DNA of 64,000 nt from JACKAN01 sp964502735 (GCA_964502735.1 CAZCYD010000004.1:58576-122575); one strand, 5' to 3'; shown: positions 18,620 to 28,419, counted from the stretch's first letter. Numbers and translations are program-made. The notes: a model not told the origin generated them from the letters alone.

Positions 18620-19776
18620 GGGGGGGGTGGACTTATTTTTTTTTAGGAGTCTGTTTGACGAGTCTTGTTACTCCTCTGCAGGCCTTAGCAGCTTTAGAAG
18701 ACTCCCAACCAGAAATTGAAGAAATTCGAGAAAAATTCTTGCATACAAAGTCTAAGGTGATTGAAGTGGAAAGGGCAGAGAGGAAAATTCTGAGTACTCT
18801 TTATGACATCAATCAGCAGATGAAGAATATGAGTAAAAAAAGAGATTCGATTACGAATCGGATGCTAACTGCAGATATCAACGTTAAGGGAATTGCAAAA
18901 GATATTGCCGTACTAGAAAAACAATTGGAAGAGCAACAAAAAATTCTGTCTGCAAAGCTTAGAACAATCTACAAACTTCGCGCAAGTGGTGTGCTACCAA
19001 TTTTGTTCTCTTCAAAAAGTTCACATGAGTTAGATAGACTTTTGAAGTATTTAAAAATTTACAGTGAAAATGATTATAAAGTCATAGTGGAGTATCAGGA
19101 AGATCTAAAAAAACTAATGAAAAAGAGAGAAAGGTTAAAGGTTGAAGTCATTAATTTAGTGAACTCAAGAAAAGACCTTCAAGATCAAGAGAAATCTTTA
19201 GAAAGTAAGCAGAATGAAAAAGCTCAGGTTCTAGCCTCTTTGGAAAAAAATAAAGCTATTGAAATTCAAAGGTTGGAGTTGTATCGGAACAAAACTTTGA
19301 GAATCCTAGAGAAGGAAGGCTCATCAATAGAAGAAGTGTTAGACAACTCATTTTTCACGATGCGTGGCCTTTTACATCCACCTGTATTGGGTCAGCTGAT
19401 CAAGGGTTATGGAGTTATTGAGGACCCGGATCAAAAGTACCGGTTGGTCCACAAAGGGCACTTCTACATGGTACCTCAGGGTACTGAAGTGAGAGCCATA
19501 CACAAAGGGGTTGTGGAATTTTCGGGAGTGGTGCAGGGCTACGGCAATTCACTTATTATTGATCATGGAGATCACTATTATACCCTCTATACTCATTTAA
19601 GTAAAACTCTTGTTAAAAAAGGACAGAGAGTCAACAGCAGCCATAAAATAGCTCTGTCAGGGGATTCATCTCAAAGATTTGGTGAGGGGATTTATTTTGA
19701 AATCAGACACTTTTCGGACGCTATTGATCCAAAAAGTTGGATTGTTAGCAACTTTCAACTGGGAGATAACAGGTGA
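18616..19776 (+). CDS. EnvC-like murein hydrolase activator (degenerate LytM domain)
   Basis: A 386-residue exported protein with a signal sequence ending near PLQALAA, a long coiled coil (about residues 30-235) and a C-terminal M23/LytM domain (about 250-380). The metal-site residues of active LytM enzymes look lost: H-x-G-x-D reads HKGHF, and the HxH motif reads IYFEIRH, although YTHLS remains. This fits a non-catalytic EnvC-type activator that relays FtsEX signals to amidases. GTG start, overlapping ftsX; ctpA overlaps its end. Confidence 0.88.
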   Translation: MRGGWTYFFLGVCLTSLVTPLQALAALEDSQPEIEEIREKFLHTKSKVIEVERAERKILSTLYDINQQMKNMSKKRDSITNRMLTADINVKGIAKDIAVLEKQLEEQQKILSAKLRTIYKLRASGVLPILFSSKSSHELDRLLKYLKIYSENDYKVIVEYQEDLKKLMKKRERLKVEVINLVNSRKDLQDQEKSLESKQNEKAQVLASLEKNKAIEIQRLELYRNKTLRILEKEGSSIEEVLDNSFFTMRGLLHPPVLGQLIKGYGVIEDPDQKYRLVHKGHFYMVPQGTEVRAIHKGVVEFSGVVQGYGNSLIIDHGDHYYTLYTHLSKTLVKKGQRVNSSHKIALSGDSSQRFGEGIYFEIRHFSDAIDPKSWIVSNFQLGDNR

Positions 19777-21110
19777 ATAAAAAAATAAAAAGAATGGCTT
19801 TAGTAGGTTTAATTCTTACAGGACTGGGTGTTTCTGCGCCAATTGTGTTTAGCCTGGCTTCAGAAAGATATACAGAACTACAATTATTTTCGAAGGTTCT
19901 GAATCTTGTCCAACAATATTACGTGGAAGAGGTTGACACAAAAAAACTTATTTATGGGGGAATTAAAGGAATGCTTAAGGAGTTAGACCCCCACACTAAC
20001 TTTTTGTCACCAGATATTTATAAGGAATTTGAATCAGAAACCAGTGGGGAGTTTGGAGGTTTAGGGATAGAAATTACTCTAACCAAGGGTGTTCTTACTG
20101 TGATTTCTCCAATAGAAGACACTCCCGCATGGAAAGCGGGAATCAAACCGGGCGATAAGGTGGTTAGCATTAATGGAGAGTCAACTAAGGGATTAAGCCT
20201 TGCCGAGGCAGCCAAGATGATGAAGGGTAAAAAAGACTCCAAAGTTGTGTTGGGCATTTTCAGAGATGGTTTTGAAGCTCCGAAGGACTTTGTAATCAAA
20301 CGAGGAATTGTTAAGATAAAATCAGTCAAATATACGGATTTAGACGAGGGTTATGCTTACATTAAAATAACTTCGTTTATTGAGAATACACATTCAGACC
20401 TCGTCCGTACTCTCGCTGAACATGAAAAGAAACACAAGGGAACAAAAGGGTTGGTTATCGATTTGCGCAAAAATCCTGGAGGTCTTTTAAATCAAGCCAC
20501 TCTTATTAGTGATCTATTTTTAAGTGAAGGCACCATAGTTAGCACGATTGGAAGAAACGAAAAAGAAAAGGAAGTTGTTTATGCAAAAAAGAAAGGGACC
20601 TTGGAGGGCTTTCCGGTTGTAATCTTAATTGATGAATACTCAGCCAGTGCAAGTGAAATCTTAGCAGGAGCTTTGCAAGACAATAAAAGAGCTCTCATTA
20701 TGGGAAAGAGAAGTTTTGGCAAGGGCTCTGTGCAATCAGTTGTAAAGTTAGGTGATGGGTCTGGTCTTAAACTCACTGTTGCAAGATACTACACTCCAAA
20801 TGGGGTTTCCATTCAGGCTGAGGGTATAAATCCCGATGTGGAATTGGAAGATTTAGACAAATCCGTGTTAGAGAAATTGAGAAAAGAAAAAAGAGTACGA
20901 AGAGAAAAAGACATCCGCGGACATCTCCTGAGTGAAAAGGAAAAGGCAGAATTGAAAAAGACCAGCAAGAATATGATGGACTTTTGGTGGACAGAAGAGT
21001 CAGTAAAAGAAAAAGACATGTCTCCAAAAGAAGGGTTGCTGGCTGAAGATTTTCAGATCTTCCAAGCCTACAATTATTTGAAGGCTTGGGCTGTAATTAA
21101 AAGGATGTGA
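19773..21110 (+). CDS. ctpA: C-terminal processing serine peptidase (S41)
   Basis: A 445-residue exported peptidase. It has an N-terminal signal/TM, a PDZ domain (about residues 88-165, with GIEITLTKGVLTVISPIEDTPA and GIKPGDKVVSINGE), and the S41 catalytic core with Ser in EYSASASEILAGAL and Lys in SFGKGSVQ. It acts in the periplasm on protein C termini, often on peptidoglycan hydrolases. Placement in the ftsEX-envC cluster suggests a role in septal wall remodelling. The last 60 residues are charged and Lys-rich. GTG start, overlapping the EnvC-like gene. Confidence 0.92.
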   Translation: MNKKIKRMALVGLILTGLGVSAPIVFSLASERYTELQLFSKVLNLVQQYYVEEVDTKKLIYGGIKGMLKELDPHTNFLSPDIYKEFESETSGEFGGLGIEITLTKGVLTVISPIEDTPAWKAGIKPGDKVVSINGESTKGLSLAEAAKMMKGKKDSKVVLGIFRDGFEAPKDFVIKRGIVKIKSVKYTDLDEGYAYIKITSFIENTHSDLVRTLAEHEKKHKGTKGLVIDLRKNPGGLLNQATLISDLFLSEGTIVSTIGRNEKEKEVVYAKKKGTLEGFPVVILIDEYSASASEILAGALQDNKRALIMGKRSFGKGSVQSVVKLGDGSGLKLTVARYYTPNGVSIQAEGINPDVELEDLDKSVLEKLRKEKRVRREKDIRGHLLSEKEKAELKKTSKNMMDFWWTEESVKEKDMSPKEGLLAEDFQIFQAYNYLKAWAVIKRM

Positions 21111-21115
21111 GAGGA

Positions 21116-22429
21116 CTAGGCCTCTTCTTTTAGCTGATCTTTTTGTACTTCTTTAATCTTGGCTTTGTCTAGAAGGAAAGAAATGACCTTTTCTTCCATA
21201 ACTTGATAATACAGAGCTGAGTGTTTGTCTTGATCTTGGTAGTATTGTTTTATTTGATCGAGAGCAAAATTCATTTCAATGCTCATTTCGTTCATTTTTT
21301 TGTCAAGGTCTTCAGCTGTGGGCCTGAGGCTTTCTGTTTGTGCAATTTTGTCTATCAGAAAACTAGTTTGCACCATAAAGCTGGCAGTTTTATCTAGGTC
21401 CTCTTTCCACTTTTCTTTGTATTGTTTGATACCCTCAGGATCAAGACCTTGGCGTTGCAAACGTTGCTCCACGTCTAGCTCAAGTCTGTGTTTTTGATCA
21501 TTGAGCAAAGTCTTTGGAACATCTACGGGGTTTTCTTTTGCGAGTTCTTTTAAGACCCTATTTTTTAAATCTTCCTGAATGCGTCGGGTTTCACTTTTTT
21601 CAAAGTCATCGCGGATAGCTTTTTTGAGATCATCAATGCTTTTAAACTGAGGATTTACCTTTTGAGCAAGTTCGTCGTTAATTTCTGGCAGAGATTGTTT
21701 ATTAATTTCGTGCACTTTGATTTTAAAAAGTACTTTTTGACCTTTTAAATCCTCGACATGATAGTCAATGGGAAACGTAAGGTCTAAAGAAATTTCTTGT
21801 CCAGGCTTGGTGCCCACAAGACCCTCTTCAAACCCGGGAATGAAACTATTACTTCCCAGCTCAAGAACGTGTCCGTCGGCCTTCCCTCCGTCGAGGGGAG
21901 TTCCATTAATATACCCATCAAAATCAATTTTAAGGAAGTCTCCATTTTGAGCCGGACGATCTTCAAATACGGGGACGTATTCTTTGAAATTACTTTGAAT
22001 ATTTTTTAAGGTCTCTTCAACAAAGGTGTCTTTAAGTTCAAGAATTTCTTTTTCAACAGTTAATCCTTCCACCTTTTTGAGTTCGATTTCTGGACGCACT
22101 TCTAATTCGGCGGTGTATTGAAAGGAGCCAGACTCGTCATAGGTTACGACTTCAATTTCAGGTTGAGTCACGGGATCTAAAGAATGTTCCTTAAGAGCTA
22201 AGTGGTAGGTGTCGGATACAAGTTGCTGCAAAACATCTTGTTTAACGCGATCGGAGTAAAGACTCTTAATAGTGGAGAGTGGGGCCTTGCCTTTGCGAAA
22301 ACCTTTTATGGTGGCACTTTTTTGGATTCCTTGATACATCTTGTGAAAGGTATCTGAGACTTTCTCAGCAGAAACTTCGATATTTAATTTACGGCTTAAT
22401 CCGCCGAGTGTGTCGAGTGTTGACTTCAT
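21116..22429 (-). CDS. tig: Trigger factor (ribosome-associated chaperone)
   Basis: A 437-residue protein. The N-terminal ribosome-binding domain contains GFRKGKAPLSTI (the trigger-factor signature GFRxGKxP). A middle FKBP-type isomerase domain (about residues 150-240, with GDFLKIDFDGYINGTPLDGG) and a long helical C-terminal chaperone domain follow. It converges on ctpA with 5 bases between stops. In many bacteria tig is next to clpP-clpX-lon; here those genes lie 8 kb away on the other strand. Confidence 0.96.
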   Translation of the reverse strand: MKSTLDTLGGLSRKLNIEVSAEKVSDTFHKMYQGIQKSATIKGFRKGKAPLSTIKSLYSDRVKQDVLQQLVSDTYHLALKEHSLDPVTQPEIEVVTYDESGSFQYTAELEVRPEIELKKVEGLTVEKEILELKDTFVEETLKNIQSNFKEYVPVFEDRPAQNGDFLKIDFDGYINGTPLDGGKADGHVLELGSNSFIPGFEEGLVGTKPGQEISLDLTFPIDYHVEDLKGQKVLFKIKVHEINKQSLPEINDELAQKVNPQFKSIDDLKKAIRDDFEKSETRRIQEDLKNRVLKELAKENPVDVPKTLLNDQKHRLELDVEQRLQRQGLDPEGIKQYKEKWKEDLDKTASFMVQTSFLIDKIAQTESLRPTAEDLDKKMNEMSIEMNFALDQIKQYYQDQDKHSALYYQVMEEKVISFLLDKAKIKEVQKDQLKEEA

Positions 22430-22660
22430 GTACTCTCCTATAGGGTTAGTTTATAGTCAGTTGCGATAGTCGGCTTTGATAGCTCAATGGCTTGCGCAAT
22501 GAGAAATCAAAGCTTGAGTTCTTAAAGCCTGAGTTCTTTGGAGGCTAGAGATGGCATTTTATAAGGAATGCCATGAAATAGTGCAAGTAAAAAGTAGCGC
22601 AATGCAAAAAAACTCCTATGAGTATATAGGCACCTGTAAGGTAGTGGGGGTTTAAGGCGG

Positions 22661-23572
22661 GTGCATTTAAAAGTGAGTTCAGAATTGTCTACAAAAAATC
22701 TATCAACAAACGATCCATCAATATTTTTAGTTAGTGGTAAGGGTGGAGTTGGGAAAAGCACAGTAGCAGCCGCCCTCGGGCAACATTTTGCTGCAAAATC
22801 TTACAAAACCCTCGTTGTAGAGCTTGGCGACAATAGTTATTTTGATTTAGTTTACGAGCAGAAAATTGGCTTTTCACCTATAGAGGTGTCCCCCAATTTG
22901 GATTTGGCTGTTTGGTCTGGAGAGAGTTGTCTTAAGGAGTTCATTGCTCACTACATTCCCATTCCGGCCATAGTTAATCTATTTTTCGAAAATAAAATCA
23001 TGAGGACTCTTGTTAAGGCCGCGCCGGCTTTGCAGGAGTTGGCCCTAGTCGGCAAATTAACTTCTGGCCCCAGAAAGGTAGGTCCTCCACTGCAATACGA
23101 CAGAATAGTTCTAGACGGATACTCATCGGGACATTTTTTATCCCTCCTGCGAGTCCCGAAGGCGATGGCGGAGACTATTACTTTAGGCCCCATGGGCGCT
23201 CAAAGCCAGAGTATACATGAAACCCTAACTAACCCCAAGTTGTGCCACTTTTTATGGGTGACCACTACCGAAGAGCTTCCTGTTCAGGAGGCCTGTGAGT
23301 TCAACGAGTTAATAAGAGAGGAGTTTCACATTCAGCCGACTCTAGTTATTAATAAGCGCATTGAGACTTTACTTACGGTGGACCTGGAGGGCAAGTCGAG
23401 TAAGTTCGCTAAATTTTTGAGGCATCTTTTAGTACAGGAGGAGAGGTCAAAAAGTCAGCTATCAGCTTTAAAAGCTAAAACTATTAGCCTGCCATTGAGC
23501 TTGGAGCCTTTGGCGCAAAATAGAATAAAGGCCCTTTCGCGGTATTTTGGTGAATATGAAGTCCTTAATTGA
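22661..23572 (+). CDS. ArsA/GET3-family ATPase, first of a pair
   Basis: A 303-residue P-loop protein of the ArsA/Get3 (deviant Walker A) class, with SGKGGVGKST near residues 28-37. It lacks the DPAN segment of canonical ArsA, reading VVELGDNSYF there instead. It also has a C-terminal VINKRIE strand. GTG start. It overlaps the next ATPase gene, so the products probably form an asymmetric pair. Arsenic resistance is unlikely because no arsenite pump or arsR is nearby; a membrane-protein targeting or cell-envelope role is inference. Confidence 0.8.
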   Translation: MHLKVSSELSTKNLSTNDPSIFLVSGKGGVGKSTVAAALGQHFAAKSYKTLVVELGDNSYFDLVYEQKIGFSPIEVSPNLDLAVWSGESCLKEFIAHYIPIPAIVNLFFENKIMRTLVKAAPALQELALVGKLTSGPRKVGPPLQYDRIVLDGYSSGHFLSLLRVPKAMAETITLGPMGAQSQSIHETLTNPKLCHFLWVTTTEELPVQEACEFNELIREEFHIQPTLVINKRIETLLTVDLEGKSSKFAKFLRHLLVQEERSKSQLSALKAKTISLPLSLEPLAQNRIKALSRYFGEYEVLN

Positions 23573-24599
23573 GAATTCAAAAATTATTATTTGCGTTGGA
23601 ACTGGTGGGGTTGGAAAAACAACAATTGCTGCAAGTTTAGGCGTGTACGCGGCACAAAGAGGGTTAAAGGTCCTGGTGCTAACCATTGACCCAGCAAACA
23701 GACTGGCGCAGGCCTTGGGGCTGAGCACTCAAGTGAAAGGTGATGTTTGGGTGCCTGGGCAAAACTTTGGTGGAAAACTGTTTGCTGGATTGGTTGACCC
23801 TCAAACTTCGTTTAACGAGTTTATACTTTCTAACACATCAGATCCAGAGAGGGCGCAGGCGATACTTAACAATACTCTGTATAAGCAATTGTCTACCAAT
23901 TTAAGTGGCTCCCAAGAGTTTACATCCCTGGATCGACTTTATAGGGCAACAGTGGACGGTGAATATGATTTGGTTATATTGGATACACCGCCTGCGCAAA
24001 ATGCAATGGACTTTTTTAATGCGCCAGAAAAACTTTATGCACTTTTTCAAAAAACAATCACAAAATGGTTTATAAGTGCCCCAGATAATCAGAACTTGCT
24101 TACGCGAATTGTAAGCAAGGGGACCTTAACGGTATTGGCTGCTTTAGAAAGGCTTACTGGTGCTGTTTTTATTCGTGAACTGTCTCAATTTTTTAGCTCT
24201 ATCCAAGAAGTTCAAGAAGTTATAAGCCAAAGAAGCTTAGACGTGCGTAAGCTATTGAGAGATCCACAGACAAACTTTGTTCTCGTCTCAGCTTTTGACA
24301 AAATAAAAATAAAAGAAGCGGAGTTGATTCTTTCAAGTCTTAGGGCCATGGGCTTTAGATTGAGTGCCATGGTGATCAATCGGTATTTTTCCAATTGGGA
24401 GAAAGTAGAAGAGGAGTTGACTCCTCTTAGCAACAAATTTAATGCCCTATACGATTCTACATTTGAAGAGGTTAAAAGAATTGAGAGGGAGATGAGACAA
24501 CTCGAAGCAAACATGGTATTAATAGATAATTTTATAGACGAATTATCTGGTTTAACGGGTTTGGAAAGGATCTCCGCGGATTTGGGAGTTATAAAATAA
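23556..24599 (+). CDS. ArsA/GET3-family ATPase, second of a pair
   Basis: About 347 residues with deviant Walker A GTGGVGKTT, the switch segment LTIDPANRLAQALGL and LVILDTPPAQNAMDF, all typical of ArsA/Get3. The ATG at 23556 overlaps the preceding ATPase by 17 bases; an upstream TTG (23547) is less likely. A charged, helical C-terminal part (KRIEREMRQLEANMV) may be an interaction surface. It is followed 11 bases later by a TPR protein that is probably in the same operon. Confidence 0.85.
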   Translation: MKSLIENSKIIICVGTGGVGKTTIAASLGVYAAQRGLKVLVLTIDPANRLAQALGLSTQVKGDVWVPGQNFGGKLFAGLVDPQTSFNEFILSNTSDPERAQAILNNTLYKQLSTNLSGSQEFTSLDRLYRATVDGEYDLVILDTPPAQNAMDFFNAPEKLYALFQKTITKWFISAPDNQNLLTRIVSKGTLTVLAALERLTGAVFIRELSQFFSSIQEVQEVISQRSLDVRKLLRDPQTNFVLVSAFDKIKIKEAELILSSLRAMGFRLSAMVINRYFSNWEKVEEELTPLSNKFNALYDSTFEEVKRIEREMRQLEANMVLIDNFIDELSGLTGLERISADLGVIK

Positions 24600-24610
24600 A
24601 GGAGTTATTC

Positions 24611-25660
24611 GTGTTTAAACTCAAGTACGGAATTTTTTTGACTGCATTTATGTGGGGGGTTGTGAATTGCTCTATGTTGGGTGGAGCAAAAGAAGGACAG
24701 GAGGGCATTGAAAGGCAAAGGGAAAGAGAGAGGTTAAGCTTAGAGCTGTTCAATGAGGGTAATAAACTTTTGGATCAAGCCAACTATTCTGGCGCTATTT
24801 CAAAGTATCAAGAACTTCTACAAAAGGCCCCGGCTACAGGTGTAGAGACGATGACATTGTTTAATATGGGAGTCGCCTACGAAGCTGTAGGAAATTGCAA
24901 GGGAGCTGGACAGAGTTTCAGAAAGGCCATAAAGGCAAGTTCTCCCGAGCAAAGCCGTTTGCAAGCTCAGTCTATTTATCATCTCTCAAAGGCATATGAG
25001 TGTGTGGGCAATGATATAAAAGTAATTAGCAGCCTTATTGATCTAGAAAGGCGATTAGACTCACTACCTCCAGAAGTGGCCTATGCAGAATTGCCAGCTC
25101 GTTTGGCTGCGGCTTATGCTCGCCAAGGCAATTTGGAGGCCGCTAAGGAGCACTATAGGCGAGCCGAATTAGGGTTGGCCAAGATCAGTTCAGCGAGAAT
25201 GAAAGAGCATGAAAAAAAAGAACTATTGGCAAAAACTCTATTTTCTATGGGAAGTTTGCAAGTGGACTCTATGAACCAACAGCGGGGGCTTCAGGTCGTT
25301 AAGAGTATTGAGTTTGCTCAAAAGTACCTGTTGCGTTCTGTGGAGTTAGATAATAGTCAATGGTCACCGCGTTCAGCTGAGACCATATTGAAAGCCTACG
25401 ACAAGTTGTGGCTCCGACTCACTCAGATTGAGTCATATGATGAGGCCCTGGAATTGGCCAAATCAACTCTGACAAATATGGAGATTTTAAAAAGATCCCG
25501 TTTTCCCGAAGCTATAAATCAAGAGATTATGGTGGCCTTGTTTAATCAGCTTCAAAAAAAAGAAATTCTCTTTCAAGGCTATTTAGTTAAAAACTCAGGC
25601 TCAGTAAAAAGCACAAAAGAAGATAGGGAGCGTTTTGGGATAAAACGAAAGGTTAAATAA
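24611..25660 (+). CDS. Exported TPR protein
   Basis: A 349-residue protein with an N-terminal signal or lipoprotein-like segment (FLTAFMWGVVNC; the residue before Cys is Asn, atypical for a lipobox). Tetratricopeptide repeats follow from about residue 45: ALxxYxxALxxxP-like ISKYQELLQKAP, TLFNMGVAYEAVGN, AARLAAAYARQGNLEAAKEHYRRAE. It is likely a periplasmic or outer-membrane scaffold. Same strand as the ArsA-like pair, with one base before the next gene. The partner is unknown. Confidence 0.8.
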   Translation: MFKLKYGIFLTAFMWGVVNCSMLGGAKEGQEGIERQRERERLSLELFNEGNKLLDQANYSGAISKYQELLQKAPATGVETMTLFNMGVAYEAVGNCKGAGQSFRKAIKASSPEQSRLQAQSIYHLSKAYECVGNDIKVISSLIDLERRLDSLPPEVAYAELPARLAAAYARQGNLEAAKEHYRRAELGLAKISSARMKEHEKKELLAKTLFSMGSLQVDSMNQQRGLQVVKSIEFAQKYLLRSVELDNSQWSPRSAETILKAYDKLWLRLTQIESYDEALELAKSTLTNMEILKRSRFPEAINQEIMVALFNQLQKKEILFQGYLVKNSGSVKSTKEDRERFGIKRKVK

Positions 25661-25661
25661 A

Positions 25662-26414
25662 ATGGGTAAAGGCTTAAGAGGTTTTGCCTTAGGTTTAAGT
25701 GCAATTGTTATTGGGTTTAAGATTTTACAACGGAAGAAAACTTTGTGGATATGGGCATTGATACCCCTTTTACTTAATTTGATAATGTTCAGTTTTTTTC
25801 TTACCTTTGGATTTGCTAACTTGTCTGCGTGGGTAGGATCAGGTCTAGGGCTCATTTTTGCCGACCCATCTGGCTGGATTTATTCACTATTGTACTATCC
25901 CCTATATTTTATTCTGGCTATTGGTTTCATCGTCGTAAGTTTATTTCTTGCGTACCTATTAGCTTCAATTATTTCCTCTCCATTCCACTCTGTTTTAGCA
26001 GAAAAAATTCTGATGCTAAACGGTGTGATTGCCTATCAGAAGTTCCAGTGGGTGACCTGGATAAAGACGAGCATTAGAATGCTGAGGGTTTCATTAATTC
26101 GAACATCTATTTTTGCTTTTATAGGAGTTTTACTATTTTTAGGGTCGTTCCTTCCAGGGGTGAATATTCTTACCTCATTTGCCGCATTTGTAATGATGGC
26201 CTTGGACAGTATGGATTTTAGCTATGAAATGGCCGAACTTGGGTTCAAAGACAGATGGGTTCATTTTCGAGCCCATACTGCAACTTTTATGGGGATGGGG
26301 TCAGTTATCGGCTTGACACTTTTAATTCCCGGACTCATCTTGTTGGCCATGCCCATATTGGTAGCCGGATCTGCCGAGATTTACTCAAAAACTTGCGGTA
26401 AAGATTATCAGTAG
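25662..26414 (+). CDS. EI24/CysZ-family membrane protein
   Basis: A 250-residue integral membrane protein with about six hydrophobic segments. The order GFKILQRKKTLWIWALIPLLLN near the start, ISSPFHSVLAEKI in the middle and a C-terminal LIPGLILLAMPILVAGSAEIYSK matches the EI24 domain family (CysZ-like). CysZ itself is a sulfate channel; a sulfate role here is not supported by neighbours. One base separates it from the upstream TPR gene. Confidence 0.75.
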   Translation: MGKGLRGFALGLSAIVIGFKILQRKKTLWIWALIPLLLNLIMFSFFLTFGFANLSAWVGSGLGLIFADPSGWIYSLLYYPLYFILAIGFIVVSLFLAYLLASIISSPFHSVLAEKILMLNGVIAYQKFQWVTWIKTSIRMLRVSLIRTSIFAFIGVLLFLGSFLPGVNILTSFAAFVMMALDSMDFSYEMAELGFKDRWVHFRAHTATFMGMGSVIGLTLLIPGLILLAMPILVAGSAEIYSKTCGKDYQ

Positions 26415-26454
26415 GTGTCTGAGCAAGGGAAGACTGGCAAAGGAAGAATTTCAA

Positions 26455-27675
26455 GTGATACAAAAATATCTTCATGATCAAATATGTAAAAATAAATCAA
26501 AAGTTGAAGAGTGGTATTTAAACCAAGCTAAGGGGTTGTCCTTTCCCATTTATTCAAGTTTTGATATTCGAGATTCGGGAATGAAGGTTACCCCCGTAGA
26601 TGCAAACATATTTCCGGCAGGTTTCAATAATATATGTGATGTAGATAAAGAGAATGCTCCAGTTATATTTAAACAGTATTTGCAAGAAAAGTACCCGGAG
26701 CTTAGGCAGCTTGTTGTATTGGCAGAGGAGCATACAGCAAATACTTATTATTGGGAAAACGTGTACACAATCAAAAACCTTATAGAAAGTGCCGGATACC
26801 AAGTTCGCGTTGCGATTCCTAGAGATTTGGAAGAGCCTCTAACAGTTACCTCGGCTCACGGTCACAGCTTGATTGTTTTTGGGTCTAAAAAAGTAGGAAA
26901 TAAAATTCAGGTTGATGGCGTCGAACCGGAATTAATCATAAACAATAATGATTTTTCTAACGACTACAGTGAGTGGGCAGATCAGTTAGAGATTCCAGTG
27001 AATCCCCACTTTAAGATGGGTTGGTATTGGCGCAGAAAAGAGGCTTTTTTTCGAAACTACAATCAATTAGTTCAAGATTTTGCCCACCTTATTGAGGTTC
27101 CAGCCATTGTTTTGCAAATTAAGACAGAGTCTTATAGGGGTTTTGATATAAATTTAGAAGCTTCACGTTTGGATCTGGCTCATAAAGTTGACTTATTTAT
27201 TGAGACACTAGCAGAAGATTACAAAAAAGCAGATATTTCTGTAAAGCCTTTTGTGTTTGTTAAGAACAGCTCTGGAACTTATGGTCTGGGCGTAACAAAG
27301 GTAGAATCTGGTGATGAAATTCGGAATTGGAATTATAAACTGAGAAAAAAAATGAAAGCGGCCAAAGGCGGTGGAGGTTTTGACGAAGTCATTATCCAAG
27401 AGGGTATTCCGACTAAATATGTCGGAGACTACGGCACTGCTGAGCCAGCGATATATATGGTTGGGCAAAAACTTTGTGGTGGTTTTTTACGTTCGCACTC
27501 TCAAAAGGGACCGAGCGACAGTTTGAACTCTCCAGGGGCTGTATATAAGCGGTTGTGCATATCGGATTTAAAGGTTGATACATCTAAGTGTCCCATGGAA
27601 AATGTATACGGATGGGCTGCAAAAATTGGGATGCTTGCGATAGCTCGTGAATTTTACGAAGCCAAACTTATATAG
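26455..27675 (+). CDS. gshA: Glutamate-cysteine ligase (short proteobacterial type)
   Basis: A 406-residue cytoplasmic enzyme matching the glutamate-cysteine ligase family first recognised in acidithiobacilli and many deltaproteobacteria. Recognisable segments are PVDANIFPAGFNN, AEEHTANTYYWENV, WYWRRKEAFFRNYN, FVKNSSGTYGLGV and GGFLRSHSQKGPSDSLNSPGA. It makes gamma-glutamylcysteine, the first step to glutathione. GTG start. No glutathione synthetase gene lies next to it. Confidence 0.9.
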   Translation: MIQKYLHDQICKNKSKVEEWYLNQAKGLSFPIYSSFDIRDSGMKVTPVDANIFPAGFNNICDVDKENAPVIFKQYLQEKYPELRQLVVLAEEHTANTYYWENVYTIKNLIESAGYQVRVAIPRDLEEPLTVTSAHGHSLIVFGSKKVGNKIQVDGVEPELIINNNDFSNDYSEWADQLEIPVNPHFKMGWYWRRKEAFFRNYNQLVQDFAHLIEVPAIVLQIKTESYRGFDINLEASRLDLAHKVDLFIETLAEDYKKADISVKPFVFVKNSSGTYGLGVTKVESGDEIRNWNYKLRKKMKAAKGGGGFDEVIIQEGIPTKYVGDYGTAEPAIYMVGQKLCGGFLRSHSQKGPSDSLNSPGAVYKRLCISDLKVDTSKCPMENVYGWAAKIGMLAIAREFYEAKLI

Positions 27676-27685
27676 CGGGCCTTAA

Positions 27686-28357
27686 TCAATCGCGATCCCA
27701 CACAAGCGTCAAAGGTCGCTCAAGAATACTTCTCATTTCTTCTTGTTGAACTTCTAAAAAACGAGAGGTGTTCAATTCACTATACATCTTTATATGTGAA
27801 AGCATCCAGGCTCGAGGCCAACGATCCCCAATATTGGAGAAGGTAAACAAGATTTTTTCTTTACTAATGAGTTGAAGTTCAAGATCGCCTTCTTTTTGTT
27901 CGAGAATTTGCTTCATAGGTATCCAAAGTGTTTGGATACGATTCATGTCTTTATTTACCTTGCAATCTGCGCTGACTTTCATGATAGAGGGCTCACCATT
28001 TACAGACATGTCTGCAGACTCAAAAGTTAGTTCAACCTTATTGTAAATATCACAGGCGAATCGGCGAAGATTGTCTGGCCCCTTGATAACAAAATGTCCG
28101 AGGTCAATCCCAAAGCTGTCATCAGTTTCGATGACATTTGCATCTGCAAGTAATCGCTTATGTGAAGCCAATTTAAGTGCACCACCTTCGAGGTGGGAAA
28201 AATCAAAAACTTTTTTTATTGCGGCTGGCTGTCTTTCGCTTTCTGGGTACCAATAAACCATCCCATTCCACGATTTCATTGAAATCTGGGTGCCAATTAA
28301 AATTGCACCCAAGAATAAGACCCCAGCTATGAATATAAATTTAGAATTCTTGTACAA
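27686..28357 (-). CDS. Membrane-anchored protein of unknown function
   Basis: A 223-residue protein with one N-terminal TM or uncleaved signal (IFIAGVLFLGAILIGTQI), followed by a soluble domain with HLEGGALKLASHKRL, an FACDIYNKVELTFES strand pair and ADCKVNKD. Two Cys in the domain could form a disulfide in the periplasm. The family is not recognised. It lies downstream of pepA on the same strand (62-base gap) and converges on gshA. Confidence 0.6.
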   Translation of the reverse strand: MYKNSKFIFIAGVLFLGAILIGTQISMKSWNGMVYWYPESERQPAAIKKVFDFSHLEGGALKLASHKRLLADANVIETDDSFGIDLGHFVIKGPDNLRRFACDIYNKVELTFESADMSVNGEPSIMKVSADCKVNKDMNRIQTLWIPMKQILEQKEGDLELQLISKEKILFTFSNIGDRWPRAWMLSHIKMYSELNTSRFLEVQQEEMRSILERPLTLVWDRD

Positions 28358-28419
28358 ACAAACACCCTTTTATCTTTGTATATCTCTCAAAGGCTAATCG
28401 GGTAATTTTAACTGTTCTT

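Noticed and set aside
22661..24599. Arsenic-resistance ArsA call
   Set aside because: No ArsB, ArsR or ArsC neighbours, and the two ATPases are a tandem pair of different type.
24611..25660. Firm lipoprotein call for the TPR protein
   Set aside because: The residue before the Cys is Asn, which does not fit the usual lipobox.
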